Shown here piece after piece: positions 37,701 to 47,913 of a DNA stretch of 64,000 nucleotides. Within the stretch, counting starts at the first letter, position 1; each line of letters opens with the position of its first letter. The DNA comes from Pteria penguin (taxonomy: Eukaryota; Mollusca; Bivalvia; Pterioida; Pteriidae), in NCBI GenBank assembly GCA_035048485.1, contig CM068583.1:50124790-50188789 (forward strand). The letters are read 5' to 3'. The notes under the pieces were generated by a model. That model ran no database searches. It saw only the letters and a program-made list of their open reading frames with translations, and had not been told where the DNA came from. The translations under genes and the position numbers were made by a program.

Positions 37701-40700
37701 TGATGCAGGAAATTTCTATATATGAAGGAAAGTAAGAATATATTTTCTTCAATAATGGATTTATTCATTTGCATAATGTCTTTTGTCTTCTCTTCCAACC
37801 ATGGTTAACTTTGACTGTTTACGCTTTGGTTTACATTTAACAGTGATATACAAACAGCATTTCTGATTAACATTTTATACGTTTTAATTGTGGAAAGTGT
37901 CCTGTGTTATGAGGAGGAAAGAGGTGTCTGTAAAAAATAAAAATTTTCTGGTACAGTGAAAATTACCCCCACAGGAAATGTCAGACTAGTATATTTATGA
38001 CATTTTCCCCCAGAGAAATTAAACATGTTTATAGTGTACTGACAAACTTTATTCTCCAGAGTAAATCACTGACCTTAAAAGGGGATACTGACAAACTTTC
38101 CCTCTTTAGGCTTCAGACTGATTGTCTTAAGTTCTATATCTCTACTTACTGAGACTTCCCTATCTATTAGAAATGTATTAAGGTCTACATCCTTAAGTAC
38201 AGACACATCCCTTTCTATAGGAATTATATTAAGACCCACATCTATAAGTACAGACACATCTCTTTCTATTAGAATTATATTAAGGTCTACATCTATAAGT
38301 ACAGACACATCCCTTTCTATAAGAATTATATTAAGGTCTACATCTATAAGTACAGTCACTTGCCTTTCTATAAGAATTATATTAAGGTCTACATCTATAA
38401 GTACAGCCACTTGCCTTTCTATTAGAATTATATTAAGGTCTACATCTATAAGTACAGCCACTTGCCTTTCTATTAGAATTATATTAAGGTCTACATCTAT
38501 AAGTACAGACACATCCTTTTCTATTAGAATTATATTAAGGTCAACATCTATAAGTACAGTCACTTGCCTTTCTATTAGAATTATATTAAGGTCTACATCT
38601 ATAAGTACAGACACATCCTTTTCTATTAGAATTATATTAAGGTCAACATCTATAAGTACAGTCACTTGCCTTTCTATAAGAATTATATTAAGGTCTACAT
38701 CTATAAGTACAGACACTTGCCTTTCTATTAGAATTATATTAAGGTCTACATCTATAAGTACAGACACATCCTTTTCTATTAGAATTATATTAAGGTCTAC
38801 ATCTATAAGTACAGACACAACCTTTTCTATTAGAATTATATTAAGGTCAACATCTATAAGTACAGTCACTTGCCTTTCTATTAGAATTATATTAAGGTCT
38901 ACATCTATAAGTACAGACACATCCTTTTCTATTAGAATTATATTAAGGTCAACATCTATAAGTACAGTCACTTGCCTTTCTATAAGAATTATATTAAGGT
39001 CTACATCTATAAGTACAGACACTTGCCTTTCTATTAGAATTATATTAAGGTCTGCATCTATAAGTACAGATACATCCCTTTCTATTAGAATTATATTAAG
39101 GTCTACATCTATAAGTACAGTCACTTGCCTTTCTATTAGAATTATATTAAGGTCTACATCTATCAGTGCAGATACATCCCTTTCTATTAGAATTATATTA
39201 AGGTCTACATCTATAAGTACAGTCACTTGCCTTTCTATAAGAATTATATTAAGGTCTACATCTATAAGTACAGACACATCCCTTTCTATAAGAATTATAT
39301 TAAGGTCTACATCTATAAGTACAGCCACTTGCCTTTCTATTAGAATTATATTAAGGTCTACATCTATAAGTACAGACACATCCCTTTCTATTAGAATTAT
39401 ATTAAGGTCAGCATCTATAAGTACAGTCACTTGCCTTTCTATAAGAATTATATTAAGGTCTACATCTATAAGTACAGACACATCCCTTTCTATAAGAATT
39501 ATATTAAGGTCTACATCTAAAATTACAGACACATCCCTTTCTTTTAGAATTATATTAAGGTCTACGTCTATAAGTACAGCCACTTGCCTTTCTGTTAGAA
39601 TTATATTAAGGACAACATCTATAAGTACAGTCACTTGCCTTTCTATAAGAATTATATTAAGGTCTACATCTATAAGTACAGACACATCCCTTTCTATTAG
39701 AATTATATTAAGGTCTACATCTATAAGTACAGACACATCCCTTTCTATAAGAATTATATTAAGGTCTACATCTATAAGTACAGCCACTTGCCTTTCTATT
39801 AGAATTATATTAAGGTCTACATCTATAAGTACAGCCACTTGCCTTTCTATTAGAATTATATTAAGGTCTACATCTATAAGTACAGCCACTTGCCTATCTA
39901 TAAGAATTATATTAAGGTCTACATCTATAAGTACAGTCACTTGCCTTTCTATTAGAATTATATTAAGGTCTACATCTATCAGTGCAGATACATCCCTTTC
40001 TATTAGAATTATGTTAAGGTCTACATCTATAAGTACAGTCACTTGCCTTTCTATTAGAATTATATTAAGGTCTACATCTATAAGTACAGTCACATCCCTT
40101 TCTATTAGAATTATATTAAGGTCAACATCTATAAGTACAGCCACTTGCCTTCTATTAGAATTACATTAAGGTCTACATCTATCATTACAGACACATTCTT
40201 TTCTTCTATAATATCTCAAGATCTACATCTTCAAGTGCAGACACTTCCCTATCAATTAGAAATATGTTAAGGTCTACATCTGTATATACAGACACTTCCT
40301 TTTCTTCTAGATTATCTTCCATTTAAAAAGAATGTGTATTTGTACAAAGAGATCCTTAAAATGTTGTTACAGTGAAGCTGTTAACTCTCACTGGTCAATA
40401 AAAATTGTACTGAATTAAAATAGATAATTTTTTATGTTAATGACACTTGTGAGTCAGAACATTATGGAAATACAGACCTTCAGGTAGGGCAGAGTCAAGA
40501 TGCACTGTTTTTAGCTCACCTGAGCCAAAGGCTCAAGTGAGCTATTGTGATCAATCACCGTCCGTCGTCCGTCGTTAACTTTTCACATTTTCGACTTCTT
40601 CTCCAGAACCACTGAACAGAATTTGATGAAACTTGATAAGCATGTAGTACTCATGGTCCCCTACAATTGTTGTTGTTTTTTGTCCGGATTCATCAACAGG

Positions 40701-43700
40701 TGGCGCCACCACAGGCAAAAGTAGGTCAAAGAGGGTACCCTCCTTTGACAAACTTCTTCTTCAGACCGGGGGCATACAGAGACAAACCGAATGCATAGGA
40801 ATGTTCTAGAGGGATGTGTGAAGAAGTGCTGTTATTTTTGGTTCCGTTCCGAAATCAAATTTTTGACGTTTTTTTGTACTTGGTAGTTTTAATGCAGAAA
40901 AGAGGTATTTTTTTCTTTTAGTAAACATTGATGCATTAATTTGGTTTAATTTGATCATTTTGATGGTAAGAAATACTACTGCAAAGAAAAAAATTCCAAT
41001 ATTTTATGTTTTGGATTTTTTATGAATTTTTTAAGACTTTCAAGAAAAAGGGGGGTGGGATAATTGGTGTAAACATTTCACAGTTTGAACTTTTTCTTCG
41101 GAACCACTGGCTGGAATTCAATGAAACTTGGCATGCATCAAATACTCAAGGTCCCCGACAAATGTGGTCATCTTTGTCAGGATCCATGAACAGGTGGCAC
41201 CACCACAGACAAAAGTAGGTCACAGAGGGTACCCTCCTTTGACAAACTTCTTATTCAGATCGTGTGCATACAGCGACAAACCGACTGCATAGGAATGATT
41301 TAGAGGCATATGGGAAGAAGTGTTGATATTTTTGGTTCCATTCCGAAATCAAATTTTTGACGTTTTTTTCATTTTTCTTTTGGACTTTGTTATTTTAATG
41401 CATTAAAGAGTTATTATTTTCTTTTAGTAAACATTGATGCATTCATTTGGTTTCATTTAATCATTTCTATGGTAAGGAATGCTGGTGCGAAGGAATTTTT
41501 TCAATATCTGGATTTTTGAATTTTTTATGAATTTTTTAAGACTTCCAAGAAAAGGGGGGGTGGGGGCACAATTTTTTTCATATCTTCAACTTGATCTACA
41601 GAACAACTTGAAGGATTTAGATAAAACTGGGTAGGATGCAAGTACTCATACTCCTTTTCAAAGGTTTTGTTTTTTGTGCGGATCATCCAAATAGGTTAAC
41701 AGATAATGCCACCATGTCTAAAAGTAGGTCTCACAATGGTACATATACAATGTACCACTTGGTAATTGAAATATGGAGAGTAGCGGTTCAAAATCCAGCT
41801 GTGGTCAAAATTTTCTTTTTTTTTTTACACATCTAAATAAGTTTTTAGATGTTTCTCAACACTCAACATATGAAATTAGGAATTTTACGTTTAAGACTTC
41901 CAAAAAAAAAAGGGGGGGTGTTTTGGCCATTTTTCACATTTTCAACTTTTTCTACAAAACTGTTCGAAGGATTTTAATAAATCTTGGTAGAAATAAGTCA
42001 CTTATGATCCTCTTCAAATTCTGTTGTTTTCGTCCAGACCTCTTTACAGGTGGCGCCACCATAGTCAAGAGTAGGTCACAAAAGAGTTCCCTCGTTTAAC
42101 AATATTCTTTTTCATACGGGCTGTATACAGAGACAAACAGAATGCATAGAAAATATCTAGAGGGATGAGTGATTATGTATTGTCATTTTGGTTACCTTCC
42201 AAAATCAAATTTTAGAATTTTTTTCGACATTTCTTTGGACTTGGTGATTCATTGCAGAAAAAAGTGTCATATTTCCTAGTTAATTGATAATGATGATTTC
42301 TTATGGACTATTGTGATCATAATTATGGTAAGGATTGTTACTTTGAAAGAATTTTGTCAATATCTCAATTTTTGGATTTTCTATGAATTTTTTAAGACTT
42401 CCAAATGAGGGTGTATAGGAACGATTCAATCACATTTTTTTCACTTCTGCTGTTATACCACATGAAAGATTTTAATGAAACATGGAATACATGAAGTACT
42501 AAAAGTCCTCTATCAATTTGGTAAATTTCATCCAAATTGGTTAACAGATAATGCCACCATGTCTAAAAAGCAGTTCTCACAATAGTACATATACCACTTG
42601 GTAATTGAAATATGGAGAGTAGCGGTTCAAATCCAGCTGTGGTCAAAATTTTTTTTTCATTTCTTTACACATCTAAATAAGTTTTTAGATGTTTCTCAAC
42701 ACTCAACATATGAAATTAGGCAATTTTAAGTTAGATCTGGACAATATTTGAAACAATTGTTGTTCATGACCCAGACTTGAAATCAGTCAACAAAAGGCCC
42801 CACCTAAAGAAAATGACTAACTTGTTGCCCTGAATGACTTCTTGCAGAGACAAAGGAAATGCTTAATATCAAAATCACCTGAATGGATGTGCAAAAAAGT
42901 GTTGTTTTTTATTCTAGCCTGAAATAAAATTTGACATATTTTCCACATCTGTGTTGACTTAGTCACATTAATGCAAAAATAAATGAATTCTTCCTTCATG
43001 CATGACTGATAATCTAGGTACTCAGGTGAGCGATATAGGCCCACTTGGGCCTCTTGTTTCTGTATTTGAATACTGATGTTTAAAAATTGAAATCCACCCA
43101 CTCAATGTTCAGAGATTAAAAAAACCCTGAATTTTTACTGTTTTTAAAAGAAAAAAAAAAGGTGAATCATGAAAATTTTTTAATACATTATTTAATAAGC
43201 ATTACATTGTTAATGATTTTGTTGTCTCGTTAGTTATCTCAGATAGATGACACAGTTGTAATAAAGGAAGAACCGAAAGATTATGATGAACAAGATTCAA
43301 TATATAATTCTGAATCTCACAGGGTAAGATCAGGTTTCTTCAAGTTCATATTGTAAATTTAATGTCATTTCCTTACTATTGTTACTATTTTGTAATAGTA
43401 AATTAATGAGCAGAAATTTGCAGATTAATCAATATGTTTTCTTTTATTTAAATCTATACAAATACTGTTCTTATACATGTTTTCTTTCAAATATAATTTG
43501 CCATTATTGTTTGGAATGAAAAAAATACCTCAAGTTTTCATGGACTTCAAGTTGAAAAAAATTGATGAAGATCATATGATTTTATGGCAGGAAGTAATAT
43601 AACACTAATGAAAGAATGTTATCACTTTTTACAGGAAGAAATTGTACCGAGAATGATAATGTTCAACAATGAAATTCTGAATGTACAAAATGACCTGGAA

Positions 43701-44507
43701 ATGAGTTCCTTGACCCTTAACTGGACAGAAGAAGATTTGAAGAAAGAAAGACAGAGAATGAAATGGAGAGAAGAAAGGAGAAAACAAAGATCACTTCAGA
43801 AAGAGAAAAACACACCAGAACAAGAGGAAGAACGTAAACGCCGTGAAAGGGAACGTATGAGGAATTACAGAGCAAAACTGAATCCCGATTACAAGGCAAT
43901 GATAAGAGAGAGAGATCGTGAACGGATAAAAAGACGAAGACTGGAAATGTCAGAGGATCAAAAACTACTGGTTAGACAGCGAAATGCAGCACAAAAACGA
44001 ATAAAAAGAAAATTAGCTAAACTTGGTTTAAATTCCATGATGCCAGAGCTAAACTCAGATGGGGTGCCATTGTCATTGGGTATATATGATTTACCAAATA
44101 CCTCTCTAAATTCATCATATTCAGGTATTGAGATACAAGACTCTTCAATGTCCACAACCGAGAATGATTTTTCTAATGATTCTTACGAATCCAATACTTC
44201 TGCAGTTCCAGAAAAGAATCTTCCAGCAACATCGTTTGCTGACTCTTTTACTTCACTTAATACAGCACCAAAACCATTTTCAGCAATTAAAAATGCCTCC
44301 ACACAAAAGGCTTTTACAACTGTGCATGACACTCAAGCTTCTTCCTCACAAGCTGATATTTCAATAGCATCAGAGAAGGATTGTGCCCCATATCCACGAC
44401 CACTCTTGCCTCAGGCATTGAATGCTTTACCTGTGGCTTTTCCCACATTTGTGAACTCATCCGAAATCTCAGCTTCTCCTGTAGTTGTATCAAAAGGTAG
44501 TTTGTGA
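25701..44507 (+). CDS. STPR-repeat nuclear protein, eight exons
   Basis: Likely a DNA-binding nuclear protein; I do not recognise a named orthologue. Exons 25701-25867, 29807-29845, 32219-32244, 32475-32627, 32869-33041, 37509-37565, 43234-43323 and 43635-44507 join in frame with GT-AG junctions to 525 residues. Residues 1-55 contain VYEQWMKVLTELGISHSDLA, probably a small helical domain. Residues 69-130 are basic (RTKSRRKPLVVMARKK), then acidic. Exon 7 has VVIKEEPKD, a SUMO-type motif. Exon 8 (from residue 236) has four basic 23-residue repeats at about 265-362, like the STPR domain of silkworm FMBP-1 and vertebrate ZNF821. The rest is Ser/Thr-rich and disordered. An in-frame ATG at 25680 would add seven residues. 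AATAAA at 44539-44544 suits the 3' end. A weak donor at 44494 leaves a further exon possible. It converges on the related gene at 57.5-63.7 kb. Confidence 0.75.
25932..26366. mobile_element. Foldback MITE, arms of about 180 bp, MULE-like
   Basis: The left arm from ATTTCTATTGAAACGGTCGG and the right arm ending CCGACCGTTTCAATAGAAAT are near-perfect reverse complements for about 180 bp, with a spacer of about 60 bp around 26125-26180. TATATCAACTT flanks both sides (25921-25931 and 26367-26377), an 11-bp duplication. Long inverted repeats with a 9-11 bp duplication are characteristic of Mutator-like elements. It sits 54 bp into intron 1 of the STPR gene. Confidence 0.85.
26628..29806. mobile_element. 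Second foldback element, split by a nested insertion
   Basis: TTCTAAAAATAAAATGGCGG at 26628 and the reverse of CTGCCATTTTGTTTTTAGA at about 29787-29805 start long imperfect inverted repeats. The left arm runs to 26741, is interrupted, and resumes at 28986-29170; its partner is about 29530-29720. Arms extend about 300 bp at roughly 80% identity by eye. No clear target duplication was found. It fills most of intron 1 of the STPR gene. Confidence 0.7.
26742..28985. mobile_element. Nested TIR element, 31-bp ends, 7-bp duplication
   Basis: The ends start CAGAGACATATATACACAGA and are exact inverted copies over about 30 bp apart from one base. TCAGTAT flanks it on both sides (26735-26741 and 28986-28992). 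CAGAG fits the CARNG terminus of hAT elements, though hAT usually gives 8 bp. No transposase frame is recognisable; the longest open frame (27662-27934) resembles nothing I know. It interrupts the left arm of the surrounding foldback element, so it is younger. Confidence 0.75.
29807..29845 (+). CDS. Candidate 39-nt cassette exon 2 of the STPR gene
   Basis: Encodes roughly LGTSAKERRTGK. Both flanking introns are phase 2, so exon 1 can also splice directly to exon 3 without changing frame. The acceptor is a tandem TTTTTAGAG; only the second AG keeps the frame open. The acceptor falls at the right edge of a foldback repeat. It is the least certain exon of this gene. Confidence 0.45.
29846..32218. 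other. STPR gene intron 2
   Basis: AT-rich intron. About 31690-31760 is a remnant of the SINE core (CAATGAGGGATCTTTGAAGT). About 31740-31960 is a diverged repeat ending in GACCTTGACCTTTGACTTTG. Nothing coding was supported. Confidence 0.5.
33290..34810. repeat. Tandem array of about 145-bp units, ten copies
   Basis: Equivalent blocks containing CCAAGGGTGTGTCATGACCT-type sequence start near 33400, 33545, 33660, 33791, 33934, 34162, 34310, 34459, 34604 and 34741. Most spacings are 131-149 bp, with one short unit and one gap. Each unit has TTCAAGGTCAAGGTCAC-like half-site pairs and ATAACTTCTTCCT. It lies in STPR gene intron 5. Confidence 0.85.
35060..35670. repeat. Tandem array of about 145-bp units, four to five copies
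   Basis: Blocks with TTCTGGGCTCTGTAGTGTTA and ACCATACATACAGACTC recur near 35117, 35268, 35413, 35550 and 35652. Units carry GTCAAAGGTCA-type words. A TCTGTCTGTCTGTTCGTCTG leader precedes it. It lies in STPR gene intron 5. Confidence 0.8.
36580..37080. repeat. Tandem array of about 145-bp units, three to four copies
   Basis: Blocks starting TTGGTTTC...ACTCAAGTGCCTTTCATTAT recur near 36640, 36778, 36929 and 37071, with CAAAGGTCAAGGTCACAGCT in each. It lies in STPR gene intron 5, separate from the two arrays before it. Confidence 0.75.
38096..40330 (-). repeat. 51-bp minisatellite, about 44 units, open in one frame
   Basis: The unit (GACACATCCCTTTCTATTAG, then AATTATATTAAGGTCTACAT, then CTATAAGTACA) repeats with few changes. 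Two main variants, ACACATCC and TCACTTGCC, alternate irregularly. Units at both edges are more diverged than those in the middle. On the minus strand the array is open for 689 codons (40144-38075), each unit giving 17 residues of the form VLIDVDLNIILIERDVS or ...ERQVT. Near 40150 a one-base loss breaks the frame. It lies in intron 6 of the STPR gene, antisense to it. Since 51 is divisible by three, openness alone is weak evidence for a protein. No signal peptide or promoter is evident. Confidence 0.9.
40513..43057 (+). mobile_element. Composite dispersed repeat, family A copy 2
   Basis: Starts AGCTCACCTGAGCCAAAGGC and ends CTCAGGTGAGCGATATAGGC...GGGCCTCTTG. About five internal units of roughly 500 bp are present, each with an 'AACTT(C/T)TTCT...GAACCACT' start, a GGTGGCGCCACCA-like palindrome and a G-rich run. 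A 150-bp segment containing GGAGAGTAGCGGTTCAAA occurs twice (near 41770 and 42610). It is nearly identical to copy 3 and lies in STPR gene intron 6. Confidence 0.8.
43635..44507 (+). CDS. Last exon of the STPR gene, DNA-binding repeats
   Basis: An 873-nt exon opening EEIVPRMIMFNNEIL after TTTTTACAG. At 43722-44015 lie repeats beginning WTEEDLKKERQR, NTPEQEEERKRR, LNPDYKAMIRERD and MSEDQKLLVRQRN; the last three are exactly 23 residues each and contiguous, and the first is separated from them by six residues. In known STPR proteins such repeats form Arg-rich helices that bind AT-rich DNA. Downstream is low-complexity Ser/Thr/Pro sequence ending VVVSKGSL. Confidence 0.75.
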   Translation, partial: EEIVPRMIMFNNEILNVQNDLEMSSLTLNWTEEDLKKERQRMKWREERRKQRSLQKEKNTPEQEEERKRRERERMRNYRAKLNPDYKAMIRERDRERIKRRRLEMSEDQKLLVRQRNAAQKRIKRKLAKLGLNSMMPELNSDGVPLSLGIYDLPNTSLNSSYSGIEIQDSSMSTTENDFSNDSYESNTSAVPEKNLPATSFADSFTSLNTAPKPFSAIKNASTQKAFTTVHDTQASSSQADISIASEKDCAPYPRPLLPQALNALPVAFPTFVNSSEISASPVVVSKGSL

Positions 44508-44538
44508 TTTGTGTATTTGTAATTGTATTAAGGCCAAA

Positions 44539-44544
44539 AATAAA
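44539..44544 (+). terminator. Candidate polyadenylation signal of the STPR gene
   Basis: AATAAA lies 32 bp after the stop codon at 44507, in an A-rich stretch. It is the first canonical hexamer downstream. Confidence 0.45.
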
Positions 44545-44612
44545 AATACCAGTGTTTACACTAACAAAATGAAAAAAATATGGGGTGGGTTAGAAGGCTT
44601 TTCCTTTTTTTG

Positions 44613-45342
44613 TACGCCGTCATTATGTTATGGCATTGTATGTCTGTCTGTCCACCTCACTATCTGAGGTCATGTTTTCCAGACTTTTTCCTGCAGTCTT
44701 TCAAAGTATTGGATTGAAACTTGGTATATAACTTTATATCAATGAGGTAGGTACCAGTTTGCATTTTGGTATGATTGACTTGGTATTGCCAGAGTTATGA
44801 CCCTTGAAAATTTCAAGGATTTTATCATGTTTATGTGCAAGTTTGTTTTGTTTGTTTATTTATGATTTATTCTGTTACGTCACTGAAGAAGAATAGAATT
44901 CTAAGAATGCTTAAATAGTGTAGAGGAAGATTCTTTTGATTATTCAGTGGTTACGGAGTTATGGCACTTGGGTTTTATTTCATTGATAAGATAATGGCAA
45001 TTTCTATGGGATAACATAACTTGAGAAAATTTCAGTGGTTTTTCATGAAACTCATAGAGAATGCTCAAATAGTGCAGAAGAAGAGCCCTTTTGATTCTGA
45101 AAAAAAAAATGCTTAGCCATTACAGAATTATGGACTTTGATTTTTATTTTCTTTTTTTCAATTTTCACATATTTTTTCTTCTGTATCATTTGATTTTCTC
45201 CATGAAATGAAAAAAGGTAGCCAATTCATGTCATCTCCAGATCCTCATTAATAGGCAAGGGGAGGGAATGTTTCCATACCTTATAATTTCTCGATTTAAA
45301 CTAAGCTATGGGCGTATTATGCCAAGCTAGGTGTTGTTCTTG
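44613..45342 (+). mobile_element. Family B element, short copy
   Basis: Begins TACGCCGTCATTATGTTATGG and ends GGGCGTATTATGCCAAGCTA then GGTGTTGTTCTT. The inside has a few diverged units with 'GAGTTATG(A/G)C...' blocks, no coding frame. A family A element follows within a few bases, so one of the two may have inserted at the end of the other. Confidence 0.7.
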
Positions 45343-45348
45343 GTTTTT

Positions 45349-47912
45349 AGCTCACCTGAGCCAAAGGCTCAAGTGAGCTATTGTGATCAATCACCGTCCG
45401 TCGTCCGTCGTCCGTCCGTCATCCGTCGTTAACTTTTCACATTTTCGACTTCTTCTCCAGAACCACTGAACAGAATTTGATGAAACTTGATAAGCATGTA
45501 GTACTCATGGTCCCCTACAAGTGTTGTTGTTTTTCGTCCGGATTCATCAACAGGTGGCGCCACCACAGGCAAAAGTAGGTCAAAGAGGGTACCCTCCTTT
45601 GACAAACTTCTTCTTCTGACCGGGGGCATACAGAGACAAACCGAATGCATACGAATGATCTAGAGGGATGTGTGAAGAAGTGTTGTTATTTTTGGTTCCG
45701 TTCCGAAATCAAATTTTTGACTTTTTTTGACGTTTTTTTTTGTACTTGGTAGTTTTAATGCAGAAAAGAGGTATTTTTTTCTTTTAGTAAACATTGATGC
45801 ATTAATTTGGTTTAATTTGATCATTTTGATGGTAAGAAATACTACTGCGAAGAAAATTTTTCAATATTTTATGTTTTGGATTTTTTATGAATTTTTTAAG
45901 ACTTTAAAGAAAAAGGGGGGTGGGATAATTGGTGTAAACATTTCACAGTTTGAACTTTTTCTTTGGAACCACTTGCTGGAATTCAATGAAACTTGGCATG
46001 CATCAAATACTCAAGGTCCCCGACAAATGTGGTCATTTTTGTCAGGATCCATGAACAGGTGGCACCACCACAGACAAAAGTAGGTCACAGAGGGTACCCT
46101 CCTTTGACAAACTTCTTATTCAGATCGGGTGCATACAGCGACAAACCGACTGCATAGGAATGATTTAGAGGCATATGGGAAGAAGTGTTGATATTTTTGG
46201 TTCCATTCCGAAATCAAATTTTTGACGTTTTTTCATTTTTATTTTGGACTTTGTTATTTTAATGCATTAAAGAGTTATTATTTTCTTTTAGTAAACATTG
46301 ATGCATTCATTTGGTTTCATTTAATCATTTCTATGGTAAGGAATGCTGGTGCGAAGGAATTTTTTTCAATATCTCGATTTTTGAATTTTTTATGAATTTT
46401 TTAAGACTTCCAAGAAAAGGGGGGGGGGGGGACAATTTTTCATATCTTCAACTTGATCTACAGAACAACTTGAAGGATTGTGATAAAACTGGGTAGGATG
46501 CAAGTACTCATAGTCCTTTTCAAAGGTTTTGTTTTTTTGTGCGGATCATCCAAATTGGTTAACAGATAATGCCACCATGTCTAAAAGTAGGTCTCACAAT
46601 GGTACATATACCACTTGGTAATTGAAATATGGAGAGTAGCGGTTCAAATCCAGCTGTGGTCAAAAAAAATTTTTTTTTTTTTTTACACATCTAAATAAGT
46701 TTTTAGATGTTTCTCAACACTCAACATATGAAATTAGGAATTTTACGTTTAAGACTTCCAAAAACAAAAGGGGGGGGTGTTTTGGCCATTTTTCACATTT
46801 TCAACTTTTTCTACAAAACTGTTTGAAGGATTTTAATAAATCTTGGTAGAAATAAGTCACTTATGATCCTCTTCAAATTCTGTTGTTTTCGTCCAGACCT
46901 CTTTACAGGTGGCGCCACCATAGTCAAGAGTAGGTCACAAAAGAGTTCCCTCGTGTAACAATATTCTTTTTCATACGGGCTGTATACAGAGACAAACAGA
47001 ATGCATAGAAATGATCTATAGGGGTGAGTGAAGATGTATTGTCATTTTGGTTCCCTTCCAAAATATAATTATAGAATTTTTTTCGACATTTCTTTGGACT
47101 TGGTGATTCAATGCAGAAAAAAGTGTCATATTTCCTAGTTAATTGATAATGATGATTTCTTATGGACTATTGTGATCATAATTATGGTAAGGATTGTTAC
47201 TTTGAAAGAATTTTGTCAATATCTCAATTTTTGGATTTTCTATGAATTTTTTAAGACTTCCAAATGAGGGTGAATAGGAACAATTCAATCACATTTTTCA
47301 CTTCTGCTGTTATACCACATGAAAGATTTTAATGAAACATGGAATACATGAAGTACTAAAAGTCCTCTATCAATTTGGTAAATTTTATCCAAATTGGTTA
47401 ACAGATAATGCCACCATGTCTAAAAAGCAGTTCTCACAATAGTACATATACCACTTGGTAATTGAAATATGGAGAGTAGCGGTTCAAATCCAGCTGTGGT
47501 CAAAATTTTTTTTTCATTTCTTTACACATCTAAATAAGTTTTCAGATGTTTCTCAACACTCAACATATGAAATTAGGCAATTTTAAGTTAGATCTGGACA
47601 ATATTTGAAACAATTGTTGTTCATGACCCAGACTTGAAATCAGTCAACAAAAGGCCCCACCTAAAGAAAATGACTAACTTGTTGCCCTGAATGACTTCTT
47701 GCAGAGACAAAGGAAATGCTTAATATCAAAATAACCTGAATGGATGTGCAAAAAAGTGTTGTTTTTTATTCTAGCCTGAAATAAAATTTGACATATTTTC
47801 AACATCTGTGTTGACTTAGTCACATTAATGCTAAAATAAATGAATTCTCCTTCATGCATGACTGATAATCTAGGTACTCAGGTGAGCGATATAGGCCCAC
47901 TTGGGCCTCTTG
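45349..47912 (+). mobile_element. Composite dispersed repeat, family A copy 3
   Basis: Same boundaries and unit order as copy 2 at 40.5-43.1 kb, with only scattered substitutions and small indels, mostly in T- and G-runs. The two are in direct orientation about 4.8 kb apart on either side of the STPR gene's last two exons. Open frames of up to 118 codons inside cross repeat-unit borders and are not genes. Confidence 0.82.
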
Positions 47913-47913
47913 T

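Noticed and set aside
38096..40330. CRISPR-like regular repeats
   Set aside because: The 51-bp units are contiguous with no unique spacers, and the genome is a eukaryote's. It is a minisatellite.
44494..44500. Splice donor AAAAG|GTAGTT near the end of the STPR gene
   Set aside because: Weak consensus, a stop codon 8 bases on, and no convincing next exon before the convergent gene; kept only as a possibility.
45727..46083. 118-codon open frame in the 45-48 kb repeat
   Set aside because: It spans internal units of a family A element, and related broken frames occur in the other copies.
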